In this document: one piece after another, positions 35,564-43,356 of the stretch
How the letters are laid out: each line of letters starts with the position of its first letter
Position numbering within the stretch: the stretch's first letter is position 1
Assembly (NCBI GenBank): GCA_964461835.1
Contig: CAYWVO010000019.1
Coordinates: forward strand, 1 to 62,558
DNA length: 62,558 nt
DNA from: CAYWVO01 sp964461835
GTDB taxonomy: Bacteria; Zixibacteria; MSB-5A5; WJJR01; JAJRUJ01
Direction of reading: 5' to 3'
The notes under the pieces: generated by a model
Database searches by the model: none
Told to the model about the DNA's origin: nothing
What the model saw: the letters and a program-made list of their open reading frames with translations, nothing else
Program-made: the position numbers and the translations under genes

Positions 35564-35627
35564 CGAGTAACACCATCCGTAAACTTACATTGAAACGTTA
35601 GAAAACTGACATGATTAATATGTTTAT

Positions 35628-35646
35628 CTGTCTTTTTTCTTGACAG
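35628..35646. promoter_or_regulatory. Possible promoter and operator of the MtrA-like operon
   Basis: TTGACA at 35640-35645 could be a -35 box, although the matching -10 (TACTTA region) is poor. It overlaps a CTGTC 35628-35632 / GACAG 35642-35646 inverted repeat that could be a regulator site. Confidence 0.3.
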
Positions 35647-35769
35647 GTTTACCCCAATAACCCTACTTATCCGCCAAGATTAATAATGGTTGTCAGGCGA
35701 ATCGGTGGGTACGCTTCAGTCCTGCTTCTCGGGGAGATTCGCGCGGGCAATTTAACCATAGGGTTTGAT

Positions 35770-36681
35770 ATGCCTGATCGCTTTGTACTGTACGCCACTA
35801 TCGTGATTTTTCTCACAATGTCTTTCGGGGCGGCAACGGCGTTAGCTGTTGACACTGAAACATGTCTGATGTGCCACGAAGACTACGACCAGACACTGGT
35901 ACAAACTCCGCACGCGCTGGATGAAGGCGCTGCCAGGGCCGGTCTATCCTGTGCAAGTTGCCACGCGGGTGGCGAGGTTCACATCGAAGAACCAGTGCCG
36001 GACAATATTGGCAATCCGGCAACCTTGGCTGTTGGTGCGGTGCAACAACTTTGCCGCCCCTGCCATACCCCACACGCGACAATGGCAGCCACGGGATTTG
36101 ATCCCCACCTGGCGTTGGACATGTCCTGTCTGAGTTGCCACCGGATACACAGTGGACCGCAGGCATTGTTGCCGGCCGATCGAGCGGAGATGTGTGAAAC
36201 ATGCCATGCCGGGATCAGCGAGACGTTTCTGCGCAATTCTAATCATCCGTTGGGCGAAGCTAACGTCTCGTGCACTGACTGTCACGCGTTCACCGTCGCG
36301 AACCAACCGACGGTTGGTCATGGGGCGACTGCCACATGTTACAACTGTCATCCCGAGCAGAGCGGTCCTTATATCCATGACCATCCGGCGGCAATCTCCT
36401 TTGCGGTAGAGGGCGGCGGTTGCCTGGAATGCCATCAACCGCACGGCAGCGCGAACCGACGGTTGTTGGACCAGCCGGGGAATGCACTGTGTCAGCAGTG
36501 CCACGGTATTCCGCCGGGACACCGAATTGTCCACTCCGGTCTCGGCACCAAGTTGGCGTGCGTGGAATGTCACAGCGAGGTGCACGGGTCAAATCATAAT
36601 AGCAAGTTGTTGGACCCCGAGCTGGGGATGAAGTTGTTTCCTGATTGCTATCAATCCGGCTGTCACATCATAAATCCGTAA
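35770..36681 (+). CDS. Decaheme periplasmic cytochrome c, MtrA/DmsE-like
   Basis: 303 residues: a signal peptide (FVLYATIVIFLTMSFGAATALA) and ten CXXCH motifs over about 270 residues, the heme count and size of MtrA/DmsE/PioA proteins. An eleventh cysteine pair at the C-terminus reads CYQSGCH, a C-x4-CH motif that may also hold heme. Family members sit inside an outer-membrane barrel and wire the periplasm to the surface. A large barrel gene follows after 13 bp. ATG 35770 is chosen for the signal peptide; ATG 35686 is an alternative that would add 28 atypical residues. Confidence 0.85.
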   Translation: MPDRFVLYATIVIFLTMSFGAATALAVDTETCLMCHEDYDQTLVQTPHALDEGAARAGLSCASCHAGGEVHIEEPVPDNIGNPATLAVGAVQQLCRPCHTPHATMAATGFDPHLALDMSCLSCHRIHSGPQALLPADRAEMCETCHAGISETFLRNSNHPLGEANVSCTDCHAFTVANQPTVGHGATATCYNCHPEQSGPYIHDHPAAISFAVEGGGCLECHQPHGSANRRLLDQPGNALCQQCHGIPPGHRIVHSGLGTKLACVECHSEVHGSNHNSKLLDPELGMKLFPDCYQSGCHIINP

Positions 36682-36694
36682 GGAGCACGAACAA

Positions 36695-38245
36695 ATGAGG
36701 TGGAATTTGATATATGGTTTCGTGCTGGGATGTTTAAGCGCATTACTCCTGGCGGCCGGTGCTGCGGCCCAACTCCACGGTACGGCCAAGCTGGGGTATA
36801 TTTACACGGATGAAGAAGGCAACTTTGCGGCCTATCAGCCCACCTACAATTTGTATGATGGTGTCGATTTGTCGCTGGAGAATTTTTCCTATTACGGCGA
36901 CCAGGGATTGCGGGTTCGCGGTGATGCGCGACATTTGACCTTGAAAAATCGGAACGTCCGGGCAGACGCCTCCTACCGGCATATGGCCGGCGTCAACCTC
37001 TCATACGCGCAATATCGGCGCAATTACAGTTTTGCGGGGGATCACTCGGTCCGGCGCGACCGGTCGGCCGGATCGATCTGGATTAAACCACACCGGTACG
37101 TGAAAATCTACGGTGGCTACGGGCTGACCAATCGAGAAGGGGAATTGGTTGAACTGTTCGATCCCGGGATCACGGTCACTCCGCATGAAGTTGATTACCA
37201 ACATCAATATTTCCACGCCGGCACACAGGTAAATTACCAGGGATCGATGATTCAGGGTGAATATCGTGTGGGTGACTTTACCAATGAACTGCGGCCAGGA
37301 GATGACCGCCAGTCAACTCGATTTCGAGCCGTAGCAATAACCCCTTTCCCCCGCTACCATCGCATTCAATTGCAGGGCGGCTTCCAACATTTCGAACACG
37401 AAATTGACTCGCTCGGTCAGAAGCTCACGGCCAATACCGGCTGGGGCGGGGGACGGTTGCAGTTGCCACTACATTTTGCCGTCCGTTACAGCTTCATTTT
37501 TGATCGTGCCGAGAACACCGGCGACATCGTGGAAACTGATAACATCGTGCAATCGGTGGATGTGACCAAGGCCTGGCCGGGACTGGCCCAGGTGACTGTC
37601 GGGTATCAGCACGCAATCAATGATGATTTCTTCGACGAGGCTCAGGCAAACTCCTTCTTTGTTACCGGGTCATGGAAACCGTCCTCGGTCGTTTCCTTCA
37701 AAGGGGTGTTCGGTCTGCGGGCCGAAGAGATCAAGGAAGGCGCAACGTTGCTCGGTGACGAAGACCGCACACGGTACCGTTTATCAATGACTTATACCCG
37801 TGACGGCGGGACCATGCGGCTATGGGTGGAGGATAAGCGGCGCGAGAATGCCGATCTGGGCAGCGAAGTCGAATTCCGGCGCGTGGCGACGGACCTTACC
37901 CTGAGCAAATGGATACCGGGTGAAGTCGTTGGTTCCTATGCTTTTTCTCAGGGTGATTACGACAATGTCGAGGACGAGTTCACGTTTGAAGATCATCTGC
38001 TCACTGGCAGGTACGAAGTACCGGTGATCAAGCAGTTGAGCGTTTATGCGGGCGGAACATACTACCGCAGCAAGCGTGATTTATACGTCGAGCATTTTTC
38101 GGTGCTGCTCGGGGGGACTATTCACATCATTCCGGACTACGGGCTGGAAGTCAATTACGCGGCCCACAATTTCGATGATTTTCGGGCATTCCGGCGGTAT
38201 TACACAGCGAATATTGTGCAAATAATGTTGGTTAAGGAACTATAG
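36695..38245 (+). CDS. Large outer-membrane beta-barrel, probable MtrB/PioB-like porin
   Basis: 516 residues with a signal peptide (FVLGCLSALLLAAGAAAQ) and regular amphipathic strands throughout (for example VKIYGGYGLTNREGELVEL; LSVYAGGTYYRSKRDLYVEHFSVLLGGTIHI). It is shorter than MtrB of Shewanella (about 700) and ends LVKEL without a terminal aromatic. Gene order, between a decaheme cytochrome and a multiheme lipoprotein, is what supports the MtrB-like role as the sheath of an electron conduit. The sequence alone supports only an outer-membrane barrel. Confidence 0.7.
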   Translation: MRWNLIYGFVLGCLSALLLAAGAAAQLHGTAKLGYIYTDEEGNFAAYQPTYNLYDGVDLSLENFSYYGDQGLRVRGDARHLTLKNRNVRADASYRHMAGVNLSYAQYRRNYSFAGDHSVRRDRSAGSIWIKPHRYVKIYGGYGLTNREGELVELFDPGITVTPHEVDYQHQYFHAGTQVNYQGSMIQGEYRVGDFTNELRPGDDRQSTRFRAVAITPFPRYHRIQLQGGFQHFEHEIDSLGQKLTANTGWGGGRLQLPLHFAVRYSFIFDRAENTGDIVETDNIVQSVDVTKAWPGLAQVTVGYQHAINDDFFDEAQANSFFVTGSWKPSSVVSFKGVFGLRAEEIKEGATLLGDEDRTRYRLSMTYTRDGGTMRLWVEDKRRENADLGSEVEFRRVATDLTLSKWIPGEVVGSYAFSQGDYDNVEDEFTFEDHLLTGRYEVPVIKQLSVYAGGTYYRSKRDLYVEHFSVLLGGTIHIIPDYGLEVNYAAHNFDDFRAFRRYYTANIVQIMLVKEL

Positions 38246-38261
38246 CGGTAAGGAGTCAAGA

Positions 38262-39374
38262 ATGCGCACAAGTCAGTGGCTGACGATTATTCTGCTGATC
38301 GGGGTAGTGGCAATAGTCGGGTGCGAACGGAAGATTGTGAATGAAGCTGAGCAGGATGATCTCGCAGCGAGCTCGTGCTTTACCTGTCACGGGGATCAGG
38401 ACTTCCGTCTGGTTGCCGCCAGACAACAGTACAACAACTCCAAGCACGGCTCGGGAGACAACATCAACCGCAACCGCAACCAGGCTTCGTACTACCAAAC
38501 CTGCGAGCGATGCCATACGATGGAGGGATTTGTCGAACAGATTGGCGGACCGGAGGCGACCGGCGAGCATTTCAGCACTATTTCCTGCTTCGCCTGTCAT
38601 GAACCACACACGAACGGTAACCTCAGCCTGCGCGCCAGCGGACCAGTTACCCTGGCTGACGGTGAAGTGTTCGACTTCGGCAAGGGGAATTTGTGCGCTA
38701 ACTGCCACCAGTCACGCCGGGATGTTAACACGTATGTTTCTGAAGAAGTCACACTCTCCACGCACTGGGGACCCCACTATTCGGACCAGGCCGACGTGCT
38801 GATGGGCACTGGTGGATATGAATATGACGGCGTTACCTACAACAACTCCGCACACAGCAGCGTGGCGCTTCGCGGGTGCGTCGACTGCCATATGGGAACG
38901 TCTCAGGCAAATCTCGTTGGCGGCCACACGTTCGCGATGCGGGACGAAAATGACGAATTCGAAAATATTTTTGGCTGTAATGTTACCGGCTGCCACGCCG
39001 CTGATCCGCTCAATTCAATTAACCGCATGGCGGACCAGGACTTTGATGGCGACGGTACGATCGAAGGTGTTCAGGATGAGATCAAGGCCATGCTCAGTGA
39101 GCTGAAGAGTGAACTGATAGCCGCCAATCTGCTTATGCTCGACCCAGAGGACCCAGATAGCAGCTACCACCCGGTCGATGGTCGTGTGATCTCCGATATC
39201 GATTCCAGCGGCGCACTCTGGAACTACCTGGTGATCGCCGAGGAGCGATCGTATGGGATTCATAACACGGACTACGCCGTGGCTTTGCTCGAATCGGCCA
39301 TGAATTTCATCACCACCGGCAATCCCAGTGGTATTTCGCGACGCGTGGGATCTGAACTCGCTGTCGCACACTAA
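38262..39374 (+). CDS. Multiheme c-type lipoprotein, probable surface terminal of the conduit
   Basis: 370 residues. The N-terminus has a lipobox (VAIVGC). Five CXXCH motifs (CFTCH, CERCH, CFACH, CANCH, CVDCH) and one C-x4-CH (CNVTGCH) are present, followed by a heme-free C-terminal region. A calcium-loop-like DFDGDGTIEG sits near residue 263. Third gene of the MtrA-barrel-lipoprotein trio, with a TAAGGAG ribosome site, it occupies the place of MtrC/OmcA in known conduits. No full homology to those is visible, so the extracellular role is inferred from order and lipidation. Confidence 0.7.
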   Translation: MRTSQWLTIILLIGVVAIVGCERKIVNEAEQDDLAASSCFTCHGDQDFRLVAARQQYNNSKHGSGDNINRNRNQASYYQTCERCHTMEGFVEQIGGPEATGEHFSTISCFACHEPHTNGNLSLRASGPVTLADGEVFDFGKGNLCANCHQSRRDVNTYVSEEVTLSTHWGPHYSDQADVLMGTGGYEYDGVTYNNSAHSSVALRGCVDCHMGTSQANLVGGHTFAMRDENDEFENIFGCNVTGCHAADPLNSINRMADQDFDGDGTIEGVQDEIKAMLSELKSELIAANLLMLDPEDPDSSYHPVDGRVISDIDSSGALWNYLVIAEERSYGIHNTDYAVALLESAMNFITTGNPSGISRRVGSELAVAH

Positions 39375-39399
39375 GCAATTCCACACACCTCCGGTGCAA

Positions 39400-39432
39400 T
39401 ACCCCCGGGCGATGAATCATCGTTCGGGGGTA
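39400..39432 (+). terminator. Strong hairpin after the conduit operon
   Basis: TACCCCCG 39400-39407 pairs with CGGGGGTA 39425-39432 around an inner CGATGA/TCATCG. It has no T-run, so termination is plausible but not certain. Confidence 0.5.
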
Positions 39433-39503
39433 ACCATGTTCAAGGATCTGCAACAAAAAAAGACCGCGAGTGGAATTCCGGCAATATTTGTGACACAGTT
39501 CAC

Positions 39504-39538
39504 TTGACAAATAGGAATTACTCCTAAATAATAGTAAC
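39504..39538 (+). promoter_or_regulatory. Promoter and Fur/PerR-type operator giving a possibly leaderless message
   Basis: TTGACA 39504-39509 and AATAAT 39527-39532 are 17 bp apart. The dyad TAGGA 39512-39516 / TCCTA 39522-39526 fills the spacer, as expected for an autoregulated PerR-like gene. The predicted transcript start falls at about 39539, the A of the start codon itself, and no ribosome site precedes it. Confidence 0.55.
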
Positions 39539-39985
39539 ATGCAGTACGGTGAACCAGCGCTGGAGTTCTTCCACAAGAATTGCCGTGAACATGGTCTGCG
39601 GATTACCCCACAACGACAGGCAATTTATAAAGCACTATCGGCGTCTCGTGAGCACCCGACGGCCGAAAAGCTGCACGCCCGGATCCAGCGGCGATTTCCC
39701 AACATCTCCCTCGACACAGTCAACCGGACGCTGCTGACCTTTGCCGAGATCGGCTTGGTGGACATTGTCGAAGGGTATGGCTCTGCCCGGCGGTATGACC
39801 CCAACCTGGATGTGCATCATCACTTCCACTGCATCAAATGCGGGGCGATTGTGGATTTTCAGTCTGTGTCGTATGACAAATTGAAAGTGCCGCCGAAAAT
39901 CCGGCGCGCATTTACCATTCTCAACAAGAAAGTGGTCCTCAACGGCATTTGTGCTTCCTGCCGGAAGAAAAAACGCAAATTGTGA
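39539..39985 (+). CDS. Fur-family regulator, probably PerR-like
   Basis: 148 residues. The N-terminal winged helix (RITPQRQAIYKAL; ISLDTVNRTLLTFAEIGLV) is followed by the dimerisation/metal domain with HHHFHCIKCGAIVDF and the second zinc pair CASC. The neighbour is rubrerythrin, 28 bp downstream, so a peroxide-sensing role is more likely than iron uptake. The AT-rich dyad over its own promoter suggests negative autoregulation. Confidence 0.85.
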   Translation: MQYGEPALEFFHKNCREHGLRITPQRQAIYKALSASREHPTAEKLHARIQRRFPNISLDTVNRTLLTFAEIGLVDIVEGYGSARRYDPNLDVHHHFHCIKCGAIVDFQSVSYDKLKVPPKIRRAFTILNKKVVLNGICASCRKKKRKL

Positions 39986-40013
39986 ATAAACAAGAAATCA
40001 CAGGGAGGAACGC

Positions 40014-40535
40014 GTGGGTAAGACTGAAGAAAACCTGAAAGCCGCATTCGCCGGCGAATCCCAGGCACGCAACAAATACACGTTCTTTGCGCAGGTCGCC
40101 CGCAAAGAAGGGTATCACTACATTGCCAAGATCTTCGAGGAGACGGCAATGAACGAGATGCGTCACGCCAAAGACGAATTCACCTTGCTGGGCGGTATCG
40201 GTGATACCGCCGCCAATCTCCAGGAGGCCATCGACGGTGAGCACTATGAAGTTGTCGATATGTATCCAACGTTTGCCAAGGATGCCGACGACGAAGGCAA
40301 CAAAGAGGCCGCCCGTTTGCTCAAGCAGATCGCCAAGGTCGAGGCGCATCACCGTGACCGCTACCGGAAGCTGTTGGAGATGGTGAAAGCGGGGACGGTG
40401 TTCAAACGCGAAGAGCCGATCAAGTGGAAATGCAGCGTCTGTGGCTATGTTCACGAAGGCAAAGAACCGCCGGGTAAGTGTCCGTGTTGCAAACACCCGC
40501 GGGAATATTACGAGCCCGCAGATATGGATTTTTAA
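40014..40535 (+). CDS. rbr: Rubrerythrin
   Basis: 173 residues. The N-terminal diiron four-helix bundle has ExxH-type ligands (NLKAAFAGESQARNKY; ETAMNEMRHAKDEF; KVEAHHRDRYRKLL). The C-terminal rubredoxin-like domain has CSVCGY and CPCCKHPREYYEP. It reduces hydrogen peroxide in the cytoplasm using rubredoxin-delivered electrons. The GTG start follows GGGAGGAA. Co-transcription with the Fur-family gene makes a peroxide stress operon. Confidence 0.95.
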   Translation: MGKTEENLKAAFAGESQARNKYTFFAQVARKEGYHYIAKIFEETAMNEMRHAKDEFTLLGGIGDTAANLQEAIDGEHYEVVDMYPTFAKDADDEGNKEAARLLKQIAKVEAHHRDRYRKLLEMVKAGTVFKREEPIKWKCSVCGYVHEGKEPPGKCPCCKHPREYYEPADMDF

Positions 40536-40621
40536 TTAGACAATATCAGTTCGAAGATCGAAAAATTCGCAGGGGCAGGAGTAACACCTGTCCCTACTTT
40601 GTGGGCGTGTTGAAAACGGAT

Positions 40622-40676
40622 GGTGTCGAAACCACGTCGTCCGCCCCGGCGGACGACTCAGGGATTCCGACCTACC
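40622..40676. repeat. REP palindrome (GTCGAAACC family)
   Basis: Perfect 10 bp stem GTCGTCCGCC 40636-40645 / GGCGGACGAC 40648-40657 inside arms that match the palindromes around the RAYT gene (GTCGAAACCACG and GACCTAC). GGCGTGTTGAAAA, the complement of the motif at 23488, lies at 40604-40616. The rest of 40536-40819 shows no gene. Confidence 0.8.
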
Positions 40677-40819
40677 GTAAATCCCGTGTTCTTGCCTGTA
40701 GCCAGAAACCCTTATGGTACGGTAACCAGAAGCTGGGTTGGTTTGACATACACCCTCCTTTTGTTAGTTTTTGTTCACTAAATTAGTATTTGTTATCATC
40801 GCTCCTTTCCGGCCGCGGA

Positions 40820-41425
40820 TTATCTCGTCAAACCGGCGACGTAAATTGGCACGTTGTTTTTAAGAATGCGTTCCGGCTCGTACGACCGGCCTTGAAAATT
40901 CCGCCAGAGATGTAATCCCAAGGAACAGTCCATTACCATTCCAATGAAGCACCGCGCCGTGATCACCGGGTGGACTTTTTTGATTTTCTTTTCTTCGATC
41001 AGGGCACGCAACTTCCCCGACAGAAACGAGACGAACATACCACGCAAGTCCTCAAACGTCTGCCGCGCTAAGGGATGACCCTCCAGTGCCGAGAACAACA
41101 GCAATCGCGATAGCTCGGTGTTTTTGCTATAGTGCCGGACGATGTACCGCGCGAGCCCGAACAGTACGTCTTCGATATTGTCTTTTTGATTCAGCTCTGC
41201 TAGAAAGCTATCCAGGTCAAGGCGGGTTTTTAACGATAAGAGCACCGCGTTATACAGGTCTTTTTTCGACCGGAAATAGCGGTAGAGGGCCGGCTCGGTG
41301 ACCCGACACGAGTCCGCGAGCATTTTCATGGTCACCTTCTTATAGCCGTACTTGGCGAACAACCGGGTTGAGGCGGCAATGATTTGGGCCCGTCGTTGCG
41401 TTGAAGTGAGACGTTTATGCGCCAC
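40820..41425 (-). CDS. TetR-family transcriptional regulator
   Basis: 201 residues with an N-terminal TetR HTH (RRAQIIAASTRLFAKYGYKKVTMKMLADSCRVTEPALYRYFRSKKDLYNAVL) and a variable helical ligand domain. GTG 41425 is the start, with GGAG ahead of it. An inverted repeat upstream suggests autoregulation. Ligand unknown; the neighbouring cupin and nitroreductase genes may be targets. Confidence 0.92.
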   Translation of the reverse strand: MAHKRLTSTQRRAQIIAASTRLFAKYGYKKVTMKMLADSCRVTEPALYRYFRSKKDLYNAVLLSLKTRLDLDSFLAELNQKDNIEDVLFGLARYIVRHYSKNTELSRLLLFSALEGHPLARQTFEDLRGMFVSFLSGKLRALIEEKKIKKVHPVITARCFIGMVMDCSLGLHLWRNFQGRSYEPERILKNNVPIYVAGLTR

Positions 41426-41436
41426 CGGCTCCTGCC

Positions 41437-41458
41437 TTAGTTATCACTTACTAACTAA
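41437..41458. promoter_or_regulatory. Candidate TetR operator
   Basis: Perfect 7 bp arms TTAGTTA 41437-41443 and TAACTAA 41452-41458 with an 8 bp spacer, immediately upstream of the TetR start codon. 41459-41626 holds no recognisable gene. Confidence 0.6.
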
Positions 41459-41626
41459 ACAGCAGTCTACTCATTTCCGGAGGTTCAAGTCAAGTGAAAA
41501 TGAGCACAATCTTGTGCGATTATCACGGATCGGTCGGCCCGCATTACTGCACTATAACTCCTTATACAGCAGATAGTAGCGTCAATTTGGTGTTCGGTGA
41601 GTCAGCCGCGGGGCAGATGGTTACGA

Positions 41627-42295
41627 TTACCGATTTGTCATGATTTCGGCAAGTGCTTTTTTAGTGATTTGCGGGACCTGTGCGTCATTGGCCGGATAAC
41701 CTACTACCAAAATCAAAAATGGCCGCTCGCTTTCCGGGCGGTCGAGAATCTCATTAAGAAACCGCATCGGGCTGGGCGTATGCGTGAGCGTGGCCAAACC
41801 GGCATGATGCAACGCCGTGATCAATATGCCCGTGGCGATACCGACCGATTCGGCTGCGTAATAGTGCTTCACCTTGCGGCCATCGGGAAGCTGCCGGTAA
41901 TTTTGGACGAAGACCGCAATGAGGTACGGTGCGGTCTCCAGAAACGGTTTGTGCTCATCGGTGCCCAGCGGAGCAAGGGCATCCAACCATTCCTGCGGCG
42001 CGCGTTCATGATAGAATTCGTACTCTTCCTTTTCCGCAGCACTGCGAATTTTCGCTTTGACGTCGGGATTGGAGATCACCACAAAATGCCAGGGTTGCAA
42101 ATTGGCGCCGCTCGGGGCAGTCCCGGCAGCATGGAGACATTGATCGATCACCTCCCGGGGAACCGGTCGATCAGCAAACTCTCGGACGGTGCGGCGACGG
42201 CGCAACTCCTGGTAGAACTCCCGCGCGCGGGCTATCATCTCCTCCGGCGGATATTCACGATAATCGGGCAGCGGGATCATTTCCGGCTTAGCCAC
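41627..42295 (-). CDS. Nitroreductase-family flavoprotein (iodotyrosine deiodinase/BluB-like)
   Basis: 222 residues with FMN-binding signatures RRRTVREFADRPVP and AAGTAPSGANLQPWHFVVISNP, and the later HKPFLETAPYLIAVFVQ typical of the iodotyrosine-deiodinase-like branch. It probably catalyses NAD(P)H-dependent reduction, possibly dehalogenation. The GTG start overlaps the cupin stop by eight bases, so the two are translated together. Confidence 0.85.
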   Translation of the reverse strand: MAKPEMIPLPDYREYPPEEMIARAREFYQELRRRRTVREFADRPVPREVIDQCLHAAGTAPSGANLQPWHFVVISNPDVKAKIRSAAEKEEYEFYHERAPQEWLDALAPLGTDEHKPFLETAPYLIAVFVQNYRQLPDGRKVKHYYAAESVGIATGILITALHHAGLATLTHTPSPMRFLNEILDRPESERPFLILVVGYPANDAQVPQITKKALAEIMTNR

Positions 42296-42653
42296 CGGGG
42301 GCCTCGCGGATCATGGTCAACAACATTTTGAACGATTGGTCAGCGGCGACGGCATGCGGGATATTGGCGGGCATCAGCACCGTCTCCCCTTCCCTAACGA
42401 TAACATCCTTACCACCGATTGTAAGCCGTACTTCGCCCTCCACCACCTGGACGTAGGCGTCGTACGGCGTGCTGTGTTCACTGAGTTCCTGCCCGACCGA
42501 AAACGCAAAGAGGGTGATGGTCCCGGTCTTGCTTTTGTGGAGGGTGCGGCTGACAACGGAGCCGTCAACGTAGTCAACCAATTCCGGCAAGCGGACTGCT
42601 TCGCTCTCCGGCAACCGTCCCGATTGTTTGGTACTGGATTTTTGATTAGGCAC
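42288..42653 (-). CDS. Cupin-domain protein upstream of the nitroreductase
   Basis: 121 residues with a single cupin barrel: SEHSTPYDAYVQVVEGEVRLTIGG and VLMPANIPHAV. GTG start behind GAAGGAG. The gene overlaps the nitroreductase, suggesting joint function. It differs from the cupin at 26017 in its motifs. Confidence 0.8.
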   Translation of the reverse strand: MPNQKSSTKQSGRLPESEAVRLPELVDYVDGSVVSRTLHKSKTGTITLFAFSVGQELSEHSTPYDAYVQVVEGEVRLTIGGKDVIVREGETVLMPANIPHAVAADQSFKMLLTMIREAPGG

Positions 42654-42720
42654 AACGTAACTCCTTCACCTGGTTTGTACCGGGTACGCCCTGCCAGGTA
42701 ACGTCGTTTGCGCAGGGACG

Positions 42721-42769
42721 GTGTCGGGTTTCTTGCCCGCCAGAGTCGGGCGGCAGAACCACGACCTAC
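42721..42769. repeat. REP-like palindrome (GTCGGGTT family)
   Basis: Opens GTGTCGGGTTTC, has GCCCG/CGGGC arms and closes ACGACCTAC, paralleling the element at 23421. It lies in the 192 bp gap upstream of the cupin gene, which otherwise shows nothing. Confidence 0.6.
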
Positions 42770-42845
42770 GTTGCGGGCGGCTTGTGGGCACGGCTTAGGA
42801 CGAACACCAGTCACGAATAACAGAGGTGGGTGCAATGCATCCACG

Positions 42846-43202
42846 CTACGTTCCAAACACCTTCGCGAACGCTTCCCTATTAAATCCCACCAGTAATGTT
42901 TTGCCGCATCGGAGTGTCGGCGCGCGGAGATTACCGCTCGGCCCGATCAGTAATTTGGTGAGTGTTTTTTTGTCCGGTTTATCTTTTTTCACATTGAGAT
43001 GGGTAATCTTTTTGCCCGTGGCGACATATACATCGTTAACCTCGCCAATCAGCGCCGGCATAGCATCAATCCCCAGTTTCTTTTTCCGGGCGTCGGTCTC
43101 CTCGGCGATCGTGATCTCATTGGACGACAGGAACTCCTGCGCTTTGCCGCAGGTCCTTCATCCAGGGCGTAGGTAGCCCCAATGGACTTTCTTCGACGGC
43201 AT
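42846..43202 (-). CDS. ArsC-like thioredoxin-fold protein, probable selenoprotein (in-frame TGA)
   Basis: Reading through TGA at 43160-43158 gives one 118-residue protein. It begins MPSKKVHWGYLRPG, has U at position 15, and continues RTCGKAQEFLSSNE to GPSGNLRAPTLRCGKTLLVGF. The U-x2-C pair stands where a redox CXXC or UXXC is expected, and the whole matches the family known as ArsC family (seleno)protein. GGGGAGG sits just before ATG 43202, so translation clearly begins upstream of the TGA. A hairpin starts directly after the TGA. It is probably a thiol/selenol oxidoreductase; arsenate reduction is not established for this family. Confidence 0.85.
43128..43163 (-). other. Candidate SECIS hairpin after the in-frame TGA
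   Basis: On the coding strand AGGA pairs with TCCT around CCTGCG-GCAAAG-CGCAGG, with an unpaired AGT on the 3' side. A further GGA/TCC pair brackets the TGA itself. The apical loop begins about ten bases after TGA, nearer than most described bacterial SECIS loops, so the exact fold is open. Confidence 0.5.
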
Positions 43203-43356
43203 TTATTTTCCTCCCCGTTGTGCCATCGTTGTCTCGAATAAGGGGTGACAATCAGTCCTCGGCAACAACCATCTGGGCGAGAATGCCGGTCAAAATCTGT
43301 CAGAAATTGCCCATCGTTCGTTTACATCTCTCCGGTGGTATTGCATCTTGGGCGCC

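Noticed and set aside
42846..43061. A separate 71-residue protein starting at the internal ATG
   Set aside because: Homology and a strong ribosome site extend upstream through an in-frame TGA; the internal ATG has no ribosome site and would lose the redox pair.
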